Assembly: GCA_001914235.1 (NCBI GenBank)
Contig: MQUF01000011.1
Span: forward strand, 62,001 to 126,000
DNA length: 64,000 bases
From: Desulfobulbaceae bacterium DB1
GTDB lineage: Bacteria; Desulfobacterota; Desulfobulbia; Desulfobulbales; SURF-16
Reading direction: 5' to 3'
The notes below the pieces were generated by a model. It was given only the letters and a program-made list of their open reading frames with translations. It was not told the DNA's origin and made no database searches. A program made the translations under genes and the position numbers. Of the stretch, positions 37,818 to 47,021 are shown one piece after another (the first letter of the stretch is position 1; each line of letters opens with the position of its first letter).

Positions 37818-39458
37818 TTAACAGATATAAGTAATCTTCAATCTTTTCGCCGCCGCCTCGTCACTGATGCCGAGGGCGTCGGACATGCCGATGGGCAGGC
37901 TCTGCGAGCGGCCGAGCGGTGCCATGATCTTTTTCATCTCGGTGCGGATCGACATGAAGGTATCGACCACGCGCTGGGCCACCTGATCCGGGTCAAGCCG
38001 ACGGTAGAGCTTCGGATTCTGGCTGGTGATGCCCTTGGGGCAAAGTCCGATGTTGCAGACGTTGCAGCGGTTCTGCTCGCTGCCGAGGCAACCCGCCGCT
38101 GACTGCATGATGAATTTGCCCATGTGCACGCCGCTGGCGCCGAGCATGATGAGGCCCATGCCGTTCTGGGTGACGTTGCCGGTCTTGCCGACGCCGCCCG
38201 CGGCAAAAATCGGGATCTCGTTCTGCTTGCCCTGGGCGCACAGGTCGAGATAACAGTCCCGCACATTGGAGGCAATGGGGTGCCCCATGTGATCCATGCT
38301 GACATTGTAGGCCGCGCCGGTGCCGCCGTCGATGCCGTCGATCAGCAGGCCCGCGGCATACGGGTTGCGCACCAGGTTGTTCAGCACCGATTTTGCCGAA
38401 TTGGAACCCGATATCTTCGGATAAACCGGTACCCGGAAATTCCAGGCCATGGACATGGTCTGGATCATCTTCATCACCGATTCCTCAATGGAGTAAAGGG
38501 TCTGATGCACCGGCGGCGAAGGCAGGTCAACCCCTTCCGGCACGCCGCGCAGGCGGGCGATGAGCTTGCTCACCTTGAACCACATCAGCAGGCCGCCGTC
38601 ACCCGGTTTTGCCCCCTGGCCGTACTTGATCTCAATGGCGGCCGGGTCGCACTGCATGTCGGGAATGGCGCGGATGATCTCATCCCAGCCGAAATACCCG
38701 GAGGCGATCTGCAGAATGATATATTTGAGGAATGGGCTCTTCAGCACCCAGGGAGGGCAGCCGCCCTCGCCGGTGGCCATGACCACCGGGATGCCGAGCA
38801 CCTCGTTGCAGTAGGCGACACCCTGCAGCAGGCCGAGCCACATATTGGGCGACAGGGCGCCGAAGCTCATGGAACCGATGATAAAGGGGAAGATCTCCCG
38901 CACCGGCGGAATCCACTCGCCGGCCAGTTTCCGGCGCACATATTCCTCGGGCGGCAGCACCCGGCCGAGCAGGGTGTTGAGATAAAACTCATGGCGGCCG
39001 GCATCCAGGGCCGGATCGGTGAGCATGGAAATGCGGGTGAAAATAAGCTGGTCGAGCAGGCCGGGATTGGGGTCGTTGCGCCGCCCGCCGCGCTTGACCG
39101 GTTCGCCGCCCTGGGTGTTCTGAAAACGGTAGCGGTCGGTCATGCTGTTCGGCAACGGTTTGATGGCCGAATTCGGGCAGACCATGGCGCAGGTGCCGCA
39201 GCCGATACAACGGTTTGCCACCTCGGTCCGCTGGCGGATACCGACAAAAGTGCGGTAGGAGCTGCCGCGCTCGCTGGAAGTCAGGACGAGCTTCGGCATG
39301 CGCTGCCGCATGTAGGTCAACTTGATGGCATTAACCGGACAAACCGCGGTACAGCGGCCGCAGAGGGTGCATCTGTCTTCCCTGTGCTCAATGACCCAGG
39401 GCAGATCCCCGGTGGTTAAGCTGCTTGGGGTAGAGGGAATTGACTGAATTGAGACCAT
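37818..39458 (-). CDS. Glutamate synthase FMN domain with N-terminal ferredoxin (archaeal-type GltB)
   Basis: 546 aa. Two [4Fe-4S] motifs near the N-terminus (CTLCGRCTAVCP and CIGCGTCAMVCP) precede the FMN-binding TIM barrel, where SMSFGALSP, EIKYGQGAKPGDGG, DGIDGGTGA and a late C-x5-C-x4-C cluster bind FMN and the 3Fe-4S centre. It converts 2-oxoglutarate plus ammonia to glutamate. A good ribosome site (AGGAG) lies inside the 3' end of the upstream glutaminase gene, with which it overlaps by 43 bases. Confidence 0.9.
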   Translation of the reverse strand: MVSIQSIPSTPSSLTTGDLPWVIEHREDRCTLCGRCTAVCPVNAIKLTYMRQRMPKLVLTSSERGSSYRTFVGIRQRTEVANRCIGCGTCAMVCPNSAIKPLPNSMTDRYRFQNTQGGEPVKRGGRRNDPNPGLLDQLIFTRISMLTDPALDAGRHEFYLNTLLGRVLPPEEYVRRKLAGEWIPPVREIFPFIIGSMSFGALSPNMWLGLLQGVAYCNEVLGIPVVMATGEGGCPPWVLKSPFLKYIILQIASGYFGWDEIIRAIPDMQCDPAAIEIKYGQGAKPGDGGLLMWFKVSKLIARLRGVPEGVDLPSPPVHQTLYSIEESVMKMIQTMSMAWNFRVPVYPKISGSNSAKSVLNNLVRNPYAAGLLIDGIDGGTGAAYNVSMDHMGHPIASNVRDCYLDLCAQGKQNEIPIFAAGGVGKTGNVTQNGMGLIMLGASGVHMGKFIMQSAAGCLGSEQNRCNVCNIGLCPKGITSQNPKLYRRLDPDQVAQRVVDTFMSIRTEMKKIMAPLGRSQSLPIGMSDALGISDEAAAKRLKITYIC

Positions 39459-40558
39459 ATCTTAAACTCCTGTCGATCTGGAGGAACAATAATCGTATGT
39501 TGCCGCATGGGTTGAAAATCAAGGGATTGATCGCGGTCGGGAATCATGGCGTCAACGCCGCACATCTCCGAGGCAATGGCCCATTCGCCGGGCTTGCCGC
39601 CGATGGTGGCCGGACGCATCTTCTTGGCATCCATCACCAGCAGGCAGGTTTCATCCGGCAGGGAGCCGATCACCGCGTTGGGGCCGTCGATGATGAGCCG
39701 CCGGCAGGCGTCGCGCAGTCCGCGCAGAAAATCGCCCTGGGGATGAACCAGCATCTCTTCGGTTTTAAGCGGGGTAATGATATGCTTATATGCCTCAAGC
39801 GGCAACTTCAGCTGCTTGGTCACATAATGGAGGATATGGGCAAACACCTCGCTGTCCGACTGATACCCCATATAGCCGGGGAAACCCTTGCCGGTCAACC
39901 AGTCCTTGATGGGGATAAAGGCCGTGTTCTCACCATTGGTCATGGTGGCGATGCCCTGGATAAAAAAGGGATGGCAGGCGTAGAGATTGATGCCCCAGTT
40001 GGTGTTCTGCCGACCCTGGGCCATGCAGATCCGCGACTTGATGCGGTGGCTGTCCAGTCCCAGAGCCTGGCCGACGCCCAGCGGCCAGCCGACTTCCTTG
40101 ATCATGGCCACATCCGGCCAGAAGGAAAAAATCGTGAGATCGCCGCCGTTGTCCTCGCCGTCCTTGCGCAGCGCCAGCCGGACCATCATCATCTCGTGCT
40201 CAAGCTGCTCCTCGCTCAAGGTTTCCCAGGCCGTCGGATTCTTGTACACCCGCAGGAGATATTTGAATCTGTCCTTTGATTCAACCTTGCTGAGGTCCGC
40301 CTCGAACTCATGATCATACTTGAGCGCGAAACCGCGGTCCTGCATGAAGACATTAAGACGGTGCAGGGCGCTCTCCGTGTGCGCGATGCCGGAAAGAACC
40401 GGATCGCCCTTCCTGTAGCTGTAATCAGTAAATTGCAGCCCCCGCAACAGGAGCCCCAAACCGCTGCCGTCATATCCTTCCTGCATGGCCTCCATGGCCT
40501 GAAGCACGGTAAAGGGAGAAAACGGCTCACTGGCGGTTTTTAACGCTAACCGGCACAT
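39416..40558 (-). CDS. Glutamate synthase glutamine amidotransferase domain (class II)
   Basis: 380 aa from ATG 40558, which follows AAGGAG. The protein begins Met-Cys, so Cys2 becomes the N-terminal nucleophile after Met removal, as required for class II amidotransferases; the longer frame to 40678 would bury it. Further family motifs are DGSGLGLLLRG, GRQNTNWGINLYA, NGENTAFIPIKDWL and DSEVFAHILHY. It releases ammonia from glutamine for the FMN domain encoded downstream. First gene of the operon. Confidence 0.88.
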   Translation of the reverse strand: MCRLALKTASEPFSPFTVLQAMEAMQEGYDGSGLGLLLRGLQFTDYSYRKGDPVLSGIAHTESALHRLNVFMQDRGFALKYDHEFEADLSKVESKDRFKYLLRVYKNPTAWETLSEEQLEHEMMMVRLALRKDGEDNGGDLTIFSFWPDVAMIKEVGWPLGVGQALGLDSHRIKSRICMAQGRQNTNWGINLYACHPFFIQGIATMTNGENTAFIPIKDWLTGKGFPGYMGYQSDSEVFAHILHYVTKQLKLPLEAYKHIITPLKTEEMLVHPQGDFLRGLRDACRRLIIDGPNAVIGSLPDETCLLVMDAKKMRPATIGGKPGEWAIASEMCGVDAMIPDRDQSLDFQPMRQHTIIVPPDRQEFKIWSQFSQFPLPQAA

Positions 40559-40649
40559 CTGTAACTCCTTCGAATGAAAACTGATTGGTCGGCCTGCTGC
40601 CTGCGGAACACGAGTCCAGCGTCCAGCAAGTTTATTAAAAAACTTACAG

Positions 40650-40678
40650 CGAATACCTCGAAAGTATTTGTTTGTCAA
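40650..40678 (-). promoter_or_regulatory. Sigma70-type promoter for the glutamate synthase operon
   Basis: On the minus strand TTGACA (40673-40678) is followed after 17 bases by TATTCG (40650-40655). The -35 box is perfect and the -10 box is partial. It lies about 90 bases before the amidotransferase start, in the 420-base region shared with the divergent hdr-flx operon. Confidence 0.55.
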
Positions 40679-40883
40679 GGCCGAAGAAAAACTAGGCTAC
40701 TATACTGCAAACCAACAGCGCAACCAATTTTTTTCGCTGCCCGCATTGATTATAATTTCGCTATTCCGGCGAGATGCGCAAAAACATCCCTCTTCTACAT
40801 GCGAATATCCACATCACGCCGAAAACGCCGATATCAGCAAACGAACAAACCTATCCGGGAAACAGAAAATTATGCCGAATTAT

Positions 40884-40911
40884 TTGCAATTATTTGAGAA
40901 GCTGTTATAAG
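40884..40911 (+). promoter_or_regulatory. Possible promoter for hdrCB-hdrA-flx
   Basis: TTGCAA followed after 16 bases by TATAAG lies about 70 bases before the hdrCB start. The match is weak and the region is AT-rich, so this is tentative. Confidence 0.3.
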
Positions 40912-40978
40912 AAAAGTCGCATTTTATAAGTCTCACACCTGATTCTGCCAATTTTAAATTCTCAAACTGCGGTGTGCT

Positions 40979-42199
40979 ATGACAGAAATCGACCTTTCCC
41001 CCCTGCGGGCGGAGTTGAAAAAACAGTTCCGGCAATCAATGCCGGATGCAAAACTCGACTACTGCCTCACCTGCGGCCTCTGCGCCAGCGGCTGCCCGGC
41101 CAGCGACATTGAAGGCATGGACCCGCGTAAATTCATCCGTTATCTCATCCTCGGCCAGGATGATGTCCTGAAAAAAACGAACTGGCTTTACACCTGCTCC
41201 ATCTGCCAGCGCTGCGAATACGCCTGTCCCATGGGCATCCATGTCGGACGCTTTGTCTATGCCCTGAAGGGAATGCGGCCGATTGAAGAGCGCCCGAAAA
41301 ATCTGCAGAAGTCATGCGATCTGCAGAAGCAAAGCAACTCCACCGGCATCCCCAACGCCGACTTTGTCTGGGTGGTGGGCGACATGCTGGAAGAGGTGCA
41401 TGCAACCGAGCCGGAATGGGCCGATCTCCAGGCGCCCATGGACAAGGTCGGTGCCCGGTTCTACCTGAACCAGAATGCCAAGGAACCCACGGTGGAACCG
41501 GAGGAAATGGTTTTCCTGTGGAAGATCCTCCATGCCGTGGGTATTGACTGGACCTATTCATCGGAATGGTGGGACGGGGCCAACTACTGCCTGTTCAGCG
41601 GCGACCCGAAAGACTGGGAATTCGTCACCCGCAAACAGGCGGAAACGGTGGATGCGCTGGGCTGTCCCACATATATAAACACCGAGTGAGGCCACATGCT
41701 TTACTCAACCCTGGAAGGGTTGAAACGATTCAAAATTCCCCACAACTTCGAAGTCGTCAGCATCATCAGTCTCTATGCCCAGTGGATCCGGGAAGGCCGT
41801 CTCAAGGTTGACTCCTCCTGGAACACCGAAGGCCTGAAATTCACCGTGCAGGATCCGTGCAAACTGGTGCGCCAGGGACTTGGCGATCCGGTGGCCGATG
41901 ATCTGCGCTTTGTCGTCAAGCAGGTCTGCGGCGAGGAAAACTTCGTCGATGTCTGGCCCAACAAGTCCAACAATTACTGCTGCGGCGGCGGCGGCGGTGC
42001 CATCCAGGCCGGTTTCACCGACAACCGGCGCAAGCACGGCAGAATGAAATTCGAGCAACTCCATGCCACCGACGCGGACGTGGTCATTACCCCATGCCAC
42101 AACTGCCACACCCAGGTAAAAGACCTGGCGGCCCATTACGGCGGCAAATGGCAGACCACCCATCTGTGGAACTGGATTGTCAAGGCGCTGGTGAGATAA
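40979..42199 (+). CDS. HdrC-HdrB fusion with in-frame UGA (probable selenoprotein)
   Basis: One frame of 407 codons with a single TGA at codon 237 (41687-41689). Residues 20-100 are HdrC with two [4Fe-4S] motifs (Cys29/32/35/39 and Cys73/76/79/83). The rest is a HdrB-type CCG protein: ANYCLFSGDPKDW, LGCPTYINTE-[UGA]-GH, then DPCKL, NYCCGGGGG and PCHNC. The UGA falls where relatives have Cys of an E-C-G-H motif, and a SECIS-like hairpin follows. Read as Sec, the protein is the disulfide-reducing subunit partnering HdrA and Flx. Alternatively, translation restarts at ATG 41696 behind GAGG, which would split the first CCG domain. Confidence 0.8.
41687..41723 (+). promoter_or_regulatory. UGA codon and SECIS-like hairpin
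   Basis: After the UGA at 41687-41689, a 7-bp perfect stem TCAACCC (41705-41711) / GGGTTGA (41717-41723) closes the loop TGGAA. The loop starts 22 nt after the UGA and has G as its second base. This fits the known bacterial SECIS rules: a small apical loop, G among the first two loop bases, and the loop 16-37 nt from the UGA. Confidence 0.7.
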
Positions 42200-42290
42200 A
42201 GAAACGCTTAAACGTTGACACACTTGAACGCTTGAACGCTCTAATCGCTTGATCGTTCAAACGCTGGAACATTACACACAGGAAAGAAAA

Positions 42291-45200
42291 ATGGCCAAAG
42301 GATCGGTTTTAGTTGTCGGCGGCGGCATTGCCGGGGTTCAGGCGGCGCTTGATCTGGCAGACAGCGGCTTTCTCGTCCATCTGGTGGAAAAAACCACGGC
42401 AATCGGCGGCAGAATGTCCCAGCTCGACAAGACGTTCCCCACCAACGACTGCTCCGCCTGCATTCTCTCACCCAAGCTCGTCGAATGCGGCAGACACCTC
42501 AACATCAATCTGCTTACCCTTGCCGAGCTGGTTTCCCTCCAGGGCGAGCCCGGCAATTTCACGGCTGTTGTCCACCGGCGCCCCCGCTACGTTGATCCGG
42601 ACAAATGCATTGCCTGCGGCCTGTGCGCGGAAAAATGCCCGAAAAAGGTGCCCAACGAATTCAACATGGGCATCGGCAACCGTAAGGCCGCCTTTCTCAG
42701 CTATCCCCAGGCCGTGCCGCTCAAATACGCCATTGACCCCGACCACTGCATCTGGCTCAAGAAACCTGGACGCTGCGGCATTTGCGCCAAGAAGTGTCCG
42801 GCCGGGGCGATTAATTTCGACGACCAGCCCAGGGAACACGTCTTGGAAGTGGGCTCCGTGGTGCTGGCCCTCGGTTTTTCCCGTTTCTTCCCGAACAAAC
42901 TCGACTTCACCGGCTACGGCCGCTTGCCGAACGTGGTTACCTCCATGGAATTCGAGCGGCTGCTCAGTCCCTCCGGCCCCTGCATGGGCCACATGGAACG
43001 CCCCTCGGACGGCAGGCAACCGAAAAAAATCGCCTGGCTGCAATGCGTCGGCTCCCGGGATATCAATCGCGCCTGCCACCCATACTGCTCCTCGGTATGC
43101 TGCATGTTTGCCATTAAACAGGCGGTGATGGCCAAGGAGCATGCCCACGGAGACTTCGAATCCTCCATCTTCTTCATGGACATGCGCACCCACGGCAAGG
43201 GCTTTGAAAGCTATTACAACCGGGCCAGGGAGCAAGGCGTCCGCTTTCTGCGGGCCAGGGTCCATTCGGTGATTCCCGCCGACGAGGAGGGGAATCTGAA
43301 AATCCGTTACGTCGACGAACAGGGCAGGGTCAACTTCGAAAAATTCGACCTGGTGGTTCTTTCCACCGGTCTCGAGGCCAGCCCGGCCACAATCGCGCTT
43401 GCCGGGAAACTGGGGATCGAGCTTGACGCCGACAACTTCATCAAAACCGACAGCTTCAATCCGGTTGCCACCAGCAAGCCCGGCGTTTATGCCTGCGGCG
43501 CCGTCGCGGAACCCAAGGACATTCCCCAGTCGGTGATGGACGCCAGCGCCGCCGCCATGGAGGCCGGTCTCATGCTGGCCCCCTATCGCTGGACGGAAAC
43601 CAGGAAAAAAGAGTACCCGGCGGAAAAAAACATCTATTCGCAACCGCCCAGGATCGGCGTCTTTGTCTGCCACTGCGGCGTCAACATCGCAAGCGTCGTC
43701 GATGTCGCTCAGGTTTCCAGTTACGCGCAGACCCTGCCGGATGTGGTTTTTTCCCAAGCCAATCTGTTCACCTGCTCCCAGGACACCATCACCCAGATGG
43801 TGGCGATCATAAAAAAACATGATCTGAACCGGGTGGTGGTCGCTTCCTGCTCGCCCCGTACCCACGAACCCCTGTTCCAGGAAACCCTGCGCGACGCGGG
43901 GCTGAACAAATTCCTTTTTGAAATGGCCAACATTCGCGACCAGGATTCCTGGGTGCACCGGAATGACCCGGCCAAGGCCACGGCCAAGGCCAAGGATCTG
44001 GTGCGCATGGCCGTGTCCCGCGTGCGCGGCGAAGGCGCCCTGCCCTACAACACCGTGCCGGTCACCAAGGCAGCGCTGGTTATCGGCGGCGGGGTCAGCG
44101 GTATGACGGCGGCCCTTTCCTTTGCCGAACAGAACTATCCCGTCACCCTGGTTGAACGAAGCGACATGCTGGGCGGCAACGGCCGCCAGGTGTTCCGCAA
44201 CTGGAAGGGCGAGGAGTTTCCGCCCTTTATCAACGAACTTGCCGACAAGGTGAACAACCACCCGAAAATCGAGGTCAAGTACAACTGCGAGGTGCGGGAC
44301 GTTGTCGGTTCAGTCGGCAAATTCACCACTACCTTCACCGACGGCCGCACTTTCGACCATGGCGTGGCGGTGCTGGCCGTGGGCGGCGAGCCCTATAAAC
44401 CGGAAGGGGAATGGCGGTTTCTGCACGGCAAAAATCCCGGGGTGCATACCCTGCTCGAACTGGACAAGAAATTCATCGGCCAGGACGCTTCCTTGAAAGA
44501 TATGGGCCAGGCGGTCTTTTTCCACTGCGTCGGCTCGCGCATCCCGGAACGGCCTTACTGCAGCCGGGTCTGCTGTACCCACGCCATCGATTCGGCGGTG
44601 AAGCTCAAGGAACTGAACCCGGAGATGGACATCTTCATGTTCTACCGGGATATCCGCACCTATGGCTGCAGGGAACGGCTCTACCAGGAGGCCAGGGAAA
44701 AAGGCATTATCTTTATCCGCTATGACCTGGATCATATCCCACAGGTGACGGAAGCGGACGGTCGCCTCCTCATCACGGGGCACGATCCGATCATTGACGC
44801 CGACATCACCATCCAGCCTGACATGCTGGTGCTGGCCACCGCCATTCTGCCCCGCCGGCAGACCGGCAATATTGCCAAATTCTTCAAATGCGCCGTCGAC
44901 AGCCAGGGCTTCCTGCTGGAAGCGCACATGAAACTGCGGCCGGTCGATTTTGCCACCGAAGGCGTCTTTCTCGCCGGACTCTGCCACTACCCGAAAGCCA
45001 TGGAAGAATCCCTGTCCCAGGCCAAGGCCGCGGCATCACGGGCATCCATTATCCTTGCCCACGACGCGGTGCCGGCGGAAAGCGTCACCGCCGTGGTGAA
45101 TCCCGCCAAGTGCACCGGCTGCGGAGTTTGTGTCGAAGTCTGCGCCTACAATGCGGTGAGTCTCGACGACAACAATATCTCCGTGGTCACCACCGGCATG

Positions 45201-45314
45201 TGCAAGGGCTGCGGGGCCTGTGTCGCCGGCTGCCGTTCCGACGCGGTGACCCTGAAGAATGTGGGCAATGAACAGATCATGGCCGCGGTGGATGCGGCTT
45301 TTGACACTTGGTAG
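42291..45314 (+). CDS. hdrA: HdrA: fused double HdrA-type flavoprotein
   Basis: 1007 aa from ATG 42291 (AGGAAAG upstream). The first half lacks the usual N-terminal domain and resembles QmoA: FAD site VVGGGIAGVQAA, NDCSACILSPKLVECGR, ferredoxin motifs CIACGLCAEKCP and CGICAKKCP. The second half (from about 455) is a full HdrA: N-terminal RIGVFVCHCG domain, FAD site VIGGGVSGMTAA, and C-terminal ferredoxins CTGCGVCVEVC and CKGCGACVAGC. HdrA splits electron pairs from NADH via Flx between ferredoxin and a disulfide. The gene lies about 90 bases after hdrCB, with small GAACGCTT-like repeats between. Confidence 0.88.
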   Translation: MAKGSVLVVGGGIAGVQAALDLADSGFLVHLVEKTTAIGGRMSQLDKTFPTNDCSACILSPKLVECGRHLNINLLTLAELVSLQGEPGNFTAVVHRRPRYVDPDKCIACGLCAEKCPKKVPNEFNMGIGNRKAAFLSYPQAVPLKYAIDPDHCIWLKKPGRCGICAKKCPAGAINFDDQPREHVLEVGSVVLALGFSRFFPNKLDFTGYGRLPNVVTSMEFERLLSPSGPCMGHMERPSDGRQPKKIAWLQCVGSRDINRACHPYCSSVCCMFAIKQAVMAKEHAHGDFESSIFFMDMRTHGKGFESYYNRAREQGVRFLRARVHSVIPADEEGNLKIRYVDEQGRVNFEKFDLVVLSTGLEASPATIALAGKLGIELDADNFIKTDSFNPVATSKPGVYACGAVAEPKDIPQSVMDASAAAMEAGLMLAPYRWTETRKKEYPAEKNIYSQPPRIGVFVCHCGVNIASVVDVAQVSSYAQTLPDVVFSQANLFTCSQDTITQMVAIIKKHDLNRVVVASCSPRTHEPLFQETLRDAGLNKFLFEMANIRDQDSWVHRNDPAKATAKAKDLVRMAVSRVRGEGALPYNTVPVTKAALVIGGGVSGMTAALSFAEQNYPVTLVERSDMLGGNGRQVFRNWKGEEFPPFINELADKVNNHPKIEVKYNCEVRDVVGSVGKFTTTFTDGRTFDHGVAVLAVGGEPYKPEGEWRFLHGKNPGVHTLLELDKKFIGQDASLKDMGQAVFFHCVGSRIPERPYCSRVCCTHAIDSAVKLKELNPEMDIFMFYRDIRTYGCRERLYQEAREKGIIFIRYDLDHIPQVTEADGRLLITGHDPIIDADITIQPDMLVLATAILPRRQTGNIAKFFKCAVDSQGFLLEAHMKLRPVDFATEGVFLAGLCHYPKAMEESLSQAKAAASRASIILAHDAVPAESVTAVVNPAKCTGCGVCVEVCAYNAVSLDDNNISVVTTGMCKGCGACVAGCRSDAVTLKNVGNEQIMAAVDAAFDTW

Positions 45315-45405
45315 ATAAATGTGAATCACAGAAAACAAAGAGATTTTTTTATAATGAACTCTCTGCGCCCTCTGTGGTGAAATTCTTTGCCGTAAAGGAT
45401 TTTTC

Positions 45406-45876
45406 ATGAACTCAAGTCACGCGAAAGAATGGGAACCGAAAATCATCGCCTTCCTGTGTAACTGGTGCAGTTATGCCGGTGCGGATCTGGCCGGGGTGAG
45501 CCGTTTTCAGTATCCGCCCAATATCAGAATCGTCAGGGTGCCCTGTTCCGGCCGGGTCAGCGCCAACATGATCCTTTCCGCCATCAAATCAGGGGCGGAC
45601 GGTATCCTGGTCTCAGGTTGCCATCCCGGCGACTGCCATTACATCAGCGGCAATTACTTCGCCCGCCGCCGCTTTGCCCTGTTGAACAATCTGCTCGACT
45701 TTGTCGGCATCGAGGCGGGCCGGGTGAACTTTTCCTGGGTATCGGCATCAGAAGGCGAGCAGTTTGCCGAGATAGTGAGAACCGTGACGGAAAAGGTCAA
45801 GGCATTGGGTCCGGCCGACCGGCTGGTCAAAAAAATCGGCGGCCGCCAGGCCGCGGAAAGCGCGGTGCAACGCTAA
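45406..45876 (+). CDS. flxD: FlxD / MvhD-like iron-sulfur subunit
   Basis: 156 aa. It matches the methyl-viologen hydrogenase delta family: IIAFLCNWCSYAGADLAG, VRVPCSGRV, GCHPGDCHYISGN and FVGIEAGRV. The paired Cys residues hold a [2Fe-2S] cluster that carries electrons from the Flx flavoprotein to HdrA. All positions are Cys here; no UGA. The start lies behind AAGGATTTTTC. Order hdrCB-hdrA-flxD-flxC-flxB-flxA. Confidence 0.85.
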   Translation: MNSSHAKEWEPKIIAFLCNWCSYAGADLAGVSRFQYPPNIRIVRVPCSGRVSANMILSAIKSGADGILVSGCHPGDCHYISGNYFARRRFALLNNLLDFVGIEAGRVNFSWVSASEGEQFAEIVRTVTEKVKALGPADRLVKKIGGRQAAESAVQR

Positions 45877-45972
45877 AGCAGCGCAGGTCGGCATTCGTAT
45901 GCCGACAAACAGGGCGGCACCGGGTCGCCGCTCCACCGAAAACGGGAAACCCTGAACTTGGAACTTCGTTTT

Positions 45973-47019
45973 ATGCCGACAATCAATGAACAGCTGACAG
46001 AAGAAATCAGAACCCAGGCAAAAAAACTGCTTGAAGAAAAGACGGTCGCCGCCGTGCTCGGTTTCACGTCGGGCAGCCTGCCGATGACGGTGCGTCCCAC
46101 GGTCATCCGCCGCCCGGAGGATTGCGGAAAACTGGTCTGGAACACCTTCTGCGTGCTCAACCTGGCCACCTATCTGCCGGAAGCCCTCAAATCCGTTGAG
46201 CCGCCGCGCGGCCCCCGCGACCCGAAGCCGGAAGGACCGCTGCCCAGGGTGGCGGTGCTTGCCACCGGCTGCTGGTCGCGTAACATTGCCGTGCAGATCC
46301 GGGAACACCAGGTAGAGCGCGATCGGGTTGTTGTCATGGGCGTCGGCAGCCGGGGCATGGTGAGCAGACGGAAGGTTGAATCGCTTTTCCCCGGCAGGGA
46401 TATTCTTGCCGTTGCGGAAGGCGACCATGACCTGATCGTCAAAGGGTCTGATTTTGAAGAAAAAATCAATCGCTGGAGCGTGGTGCGGAACAACTGCCGG
46501 ACCTGTACCCATCCCGACCCGATAATTGTCGATATCCGCATCGGCGCACCGGCCCCGGAAAGAAAAAACCCCAACCCGTTCAAGCAGGTTGACGACATTG
46601 AAGAGAAATCATGCGACGACCGCTGGGCCTGGTTCAGCTCTGAATTCGCCGATTGCATCCGCTGCTATGCCTGCCGCAATGCCTGCCCCCTCTGCTATTG
46701 CCCCACCTGTTTTGTCGATGACGCCAAGCCGCAATGGGTCGGGAAAAGCATTGATGCCACGGATACCGGCCTCTTTCATATTCTCCGCGCCTATCACTGC
46801 GCCGGTCGCTGCACGGACTGCGGCACCTGCGAAACCGTCTGCCCCATGGGTATCAACATGCGGATGCTGACCAAAAAGCTGAACAAGGATGTCTTGAACC
46901 TGTATGGATTTGAGGCGGGGATGTCGCCCGACTCGCCGCTGCCGCTGACCACCTACAGGATCGATGACCCGCAGAAATTCATTGTCACCGAATCCGCGGC
47001 CGGCAAGGAGGAGAAGTAA
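45973..47019 (+). CDS. flxC: FlxC-like 4Fe-4S protein
   Basis: 348 aa from ATG 45973. Central TCTHP with nearby Cys residues, then a dense Cys block CIRCYACRNACPLCYCPTC and a second ferredoxin motif CAGRCTDCGTCETVCPMGINM. This fits the FlxC-type Fe-S subunit of NADH-dehydrogenase/heterodisulfide reductase complexes. It probably wires FlxB/FlxA to FlxD. It ends 2 bases before flxB. Confidence 0.78.
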   Translation: MPTINEQLTEEIRTQAKKLLEEKTVAAVLGFTSGSLPMTVRPTVIRRPEDCGKLVWNTFCVLNLATYLPEALKSVEPPRGPRDPKPEGPLPRVAVLATGCWSRNIAVQIREHQVERDRVVVMGVGSRGMVSRRKVESLFPGRDILAVAEGDHDLIVKGSDFEEKINRWSVVRNNCRTCTHPDPIIVDIRIGAPAPERKNPNPFKQVDDIEEKSCDDRWAWFSSEFADCIRCYACRNACPLCYCPTCFVDDAKPQWVGKSIDATDTGLFHILRAYHCAGRCTDCGTCETVCPMGINMRMLTKKLNKDVLNLYGFEAGMSPDSPLPLTTYRIDDPQKFIVTESAAGKEEK

Positions 47020-47021
47020 TC

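Noticed and set aside
41696-42199. Separate hdrB gene starting at ATG 41696
   Set aside because: It is in the same frame as hdrC, only two codons after the TGA, and a separate start would remove the first CCG half. Kept only as an alternative reading.
42200-42290. Short GAACGCTT-like repeats before hdrA as a regulatory site
   Set aside because: Copies are irregular and few; no clear operator symmetry.
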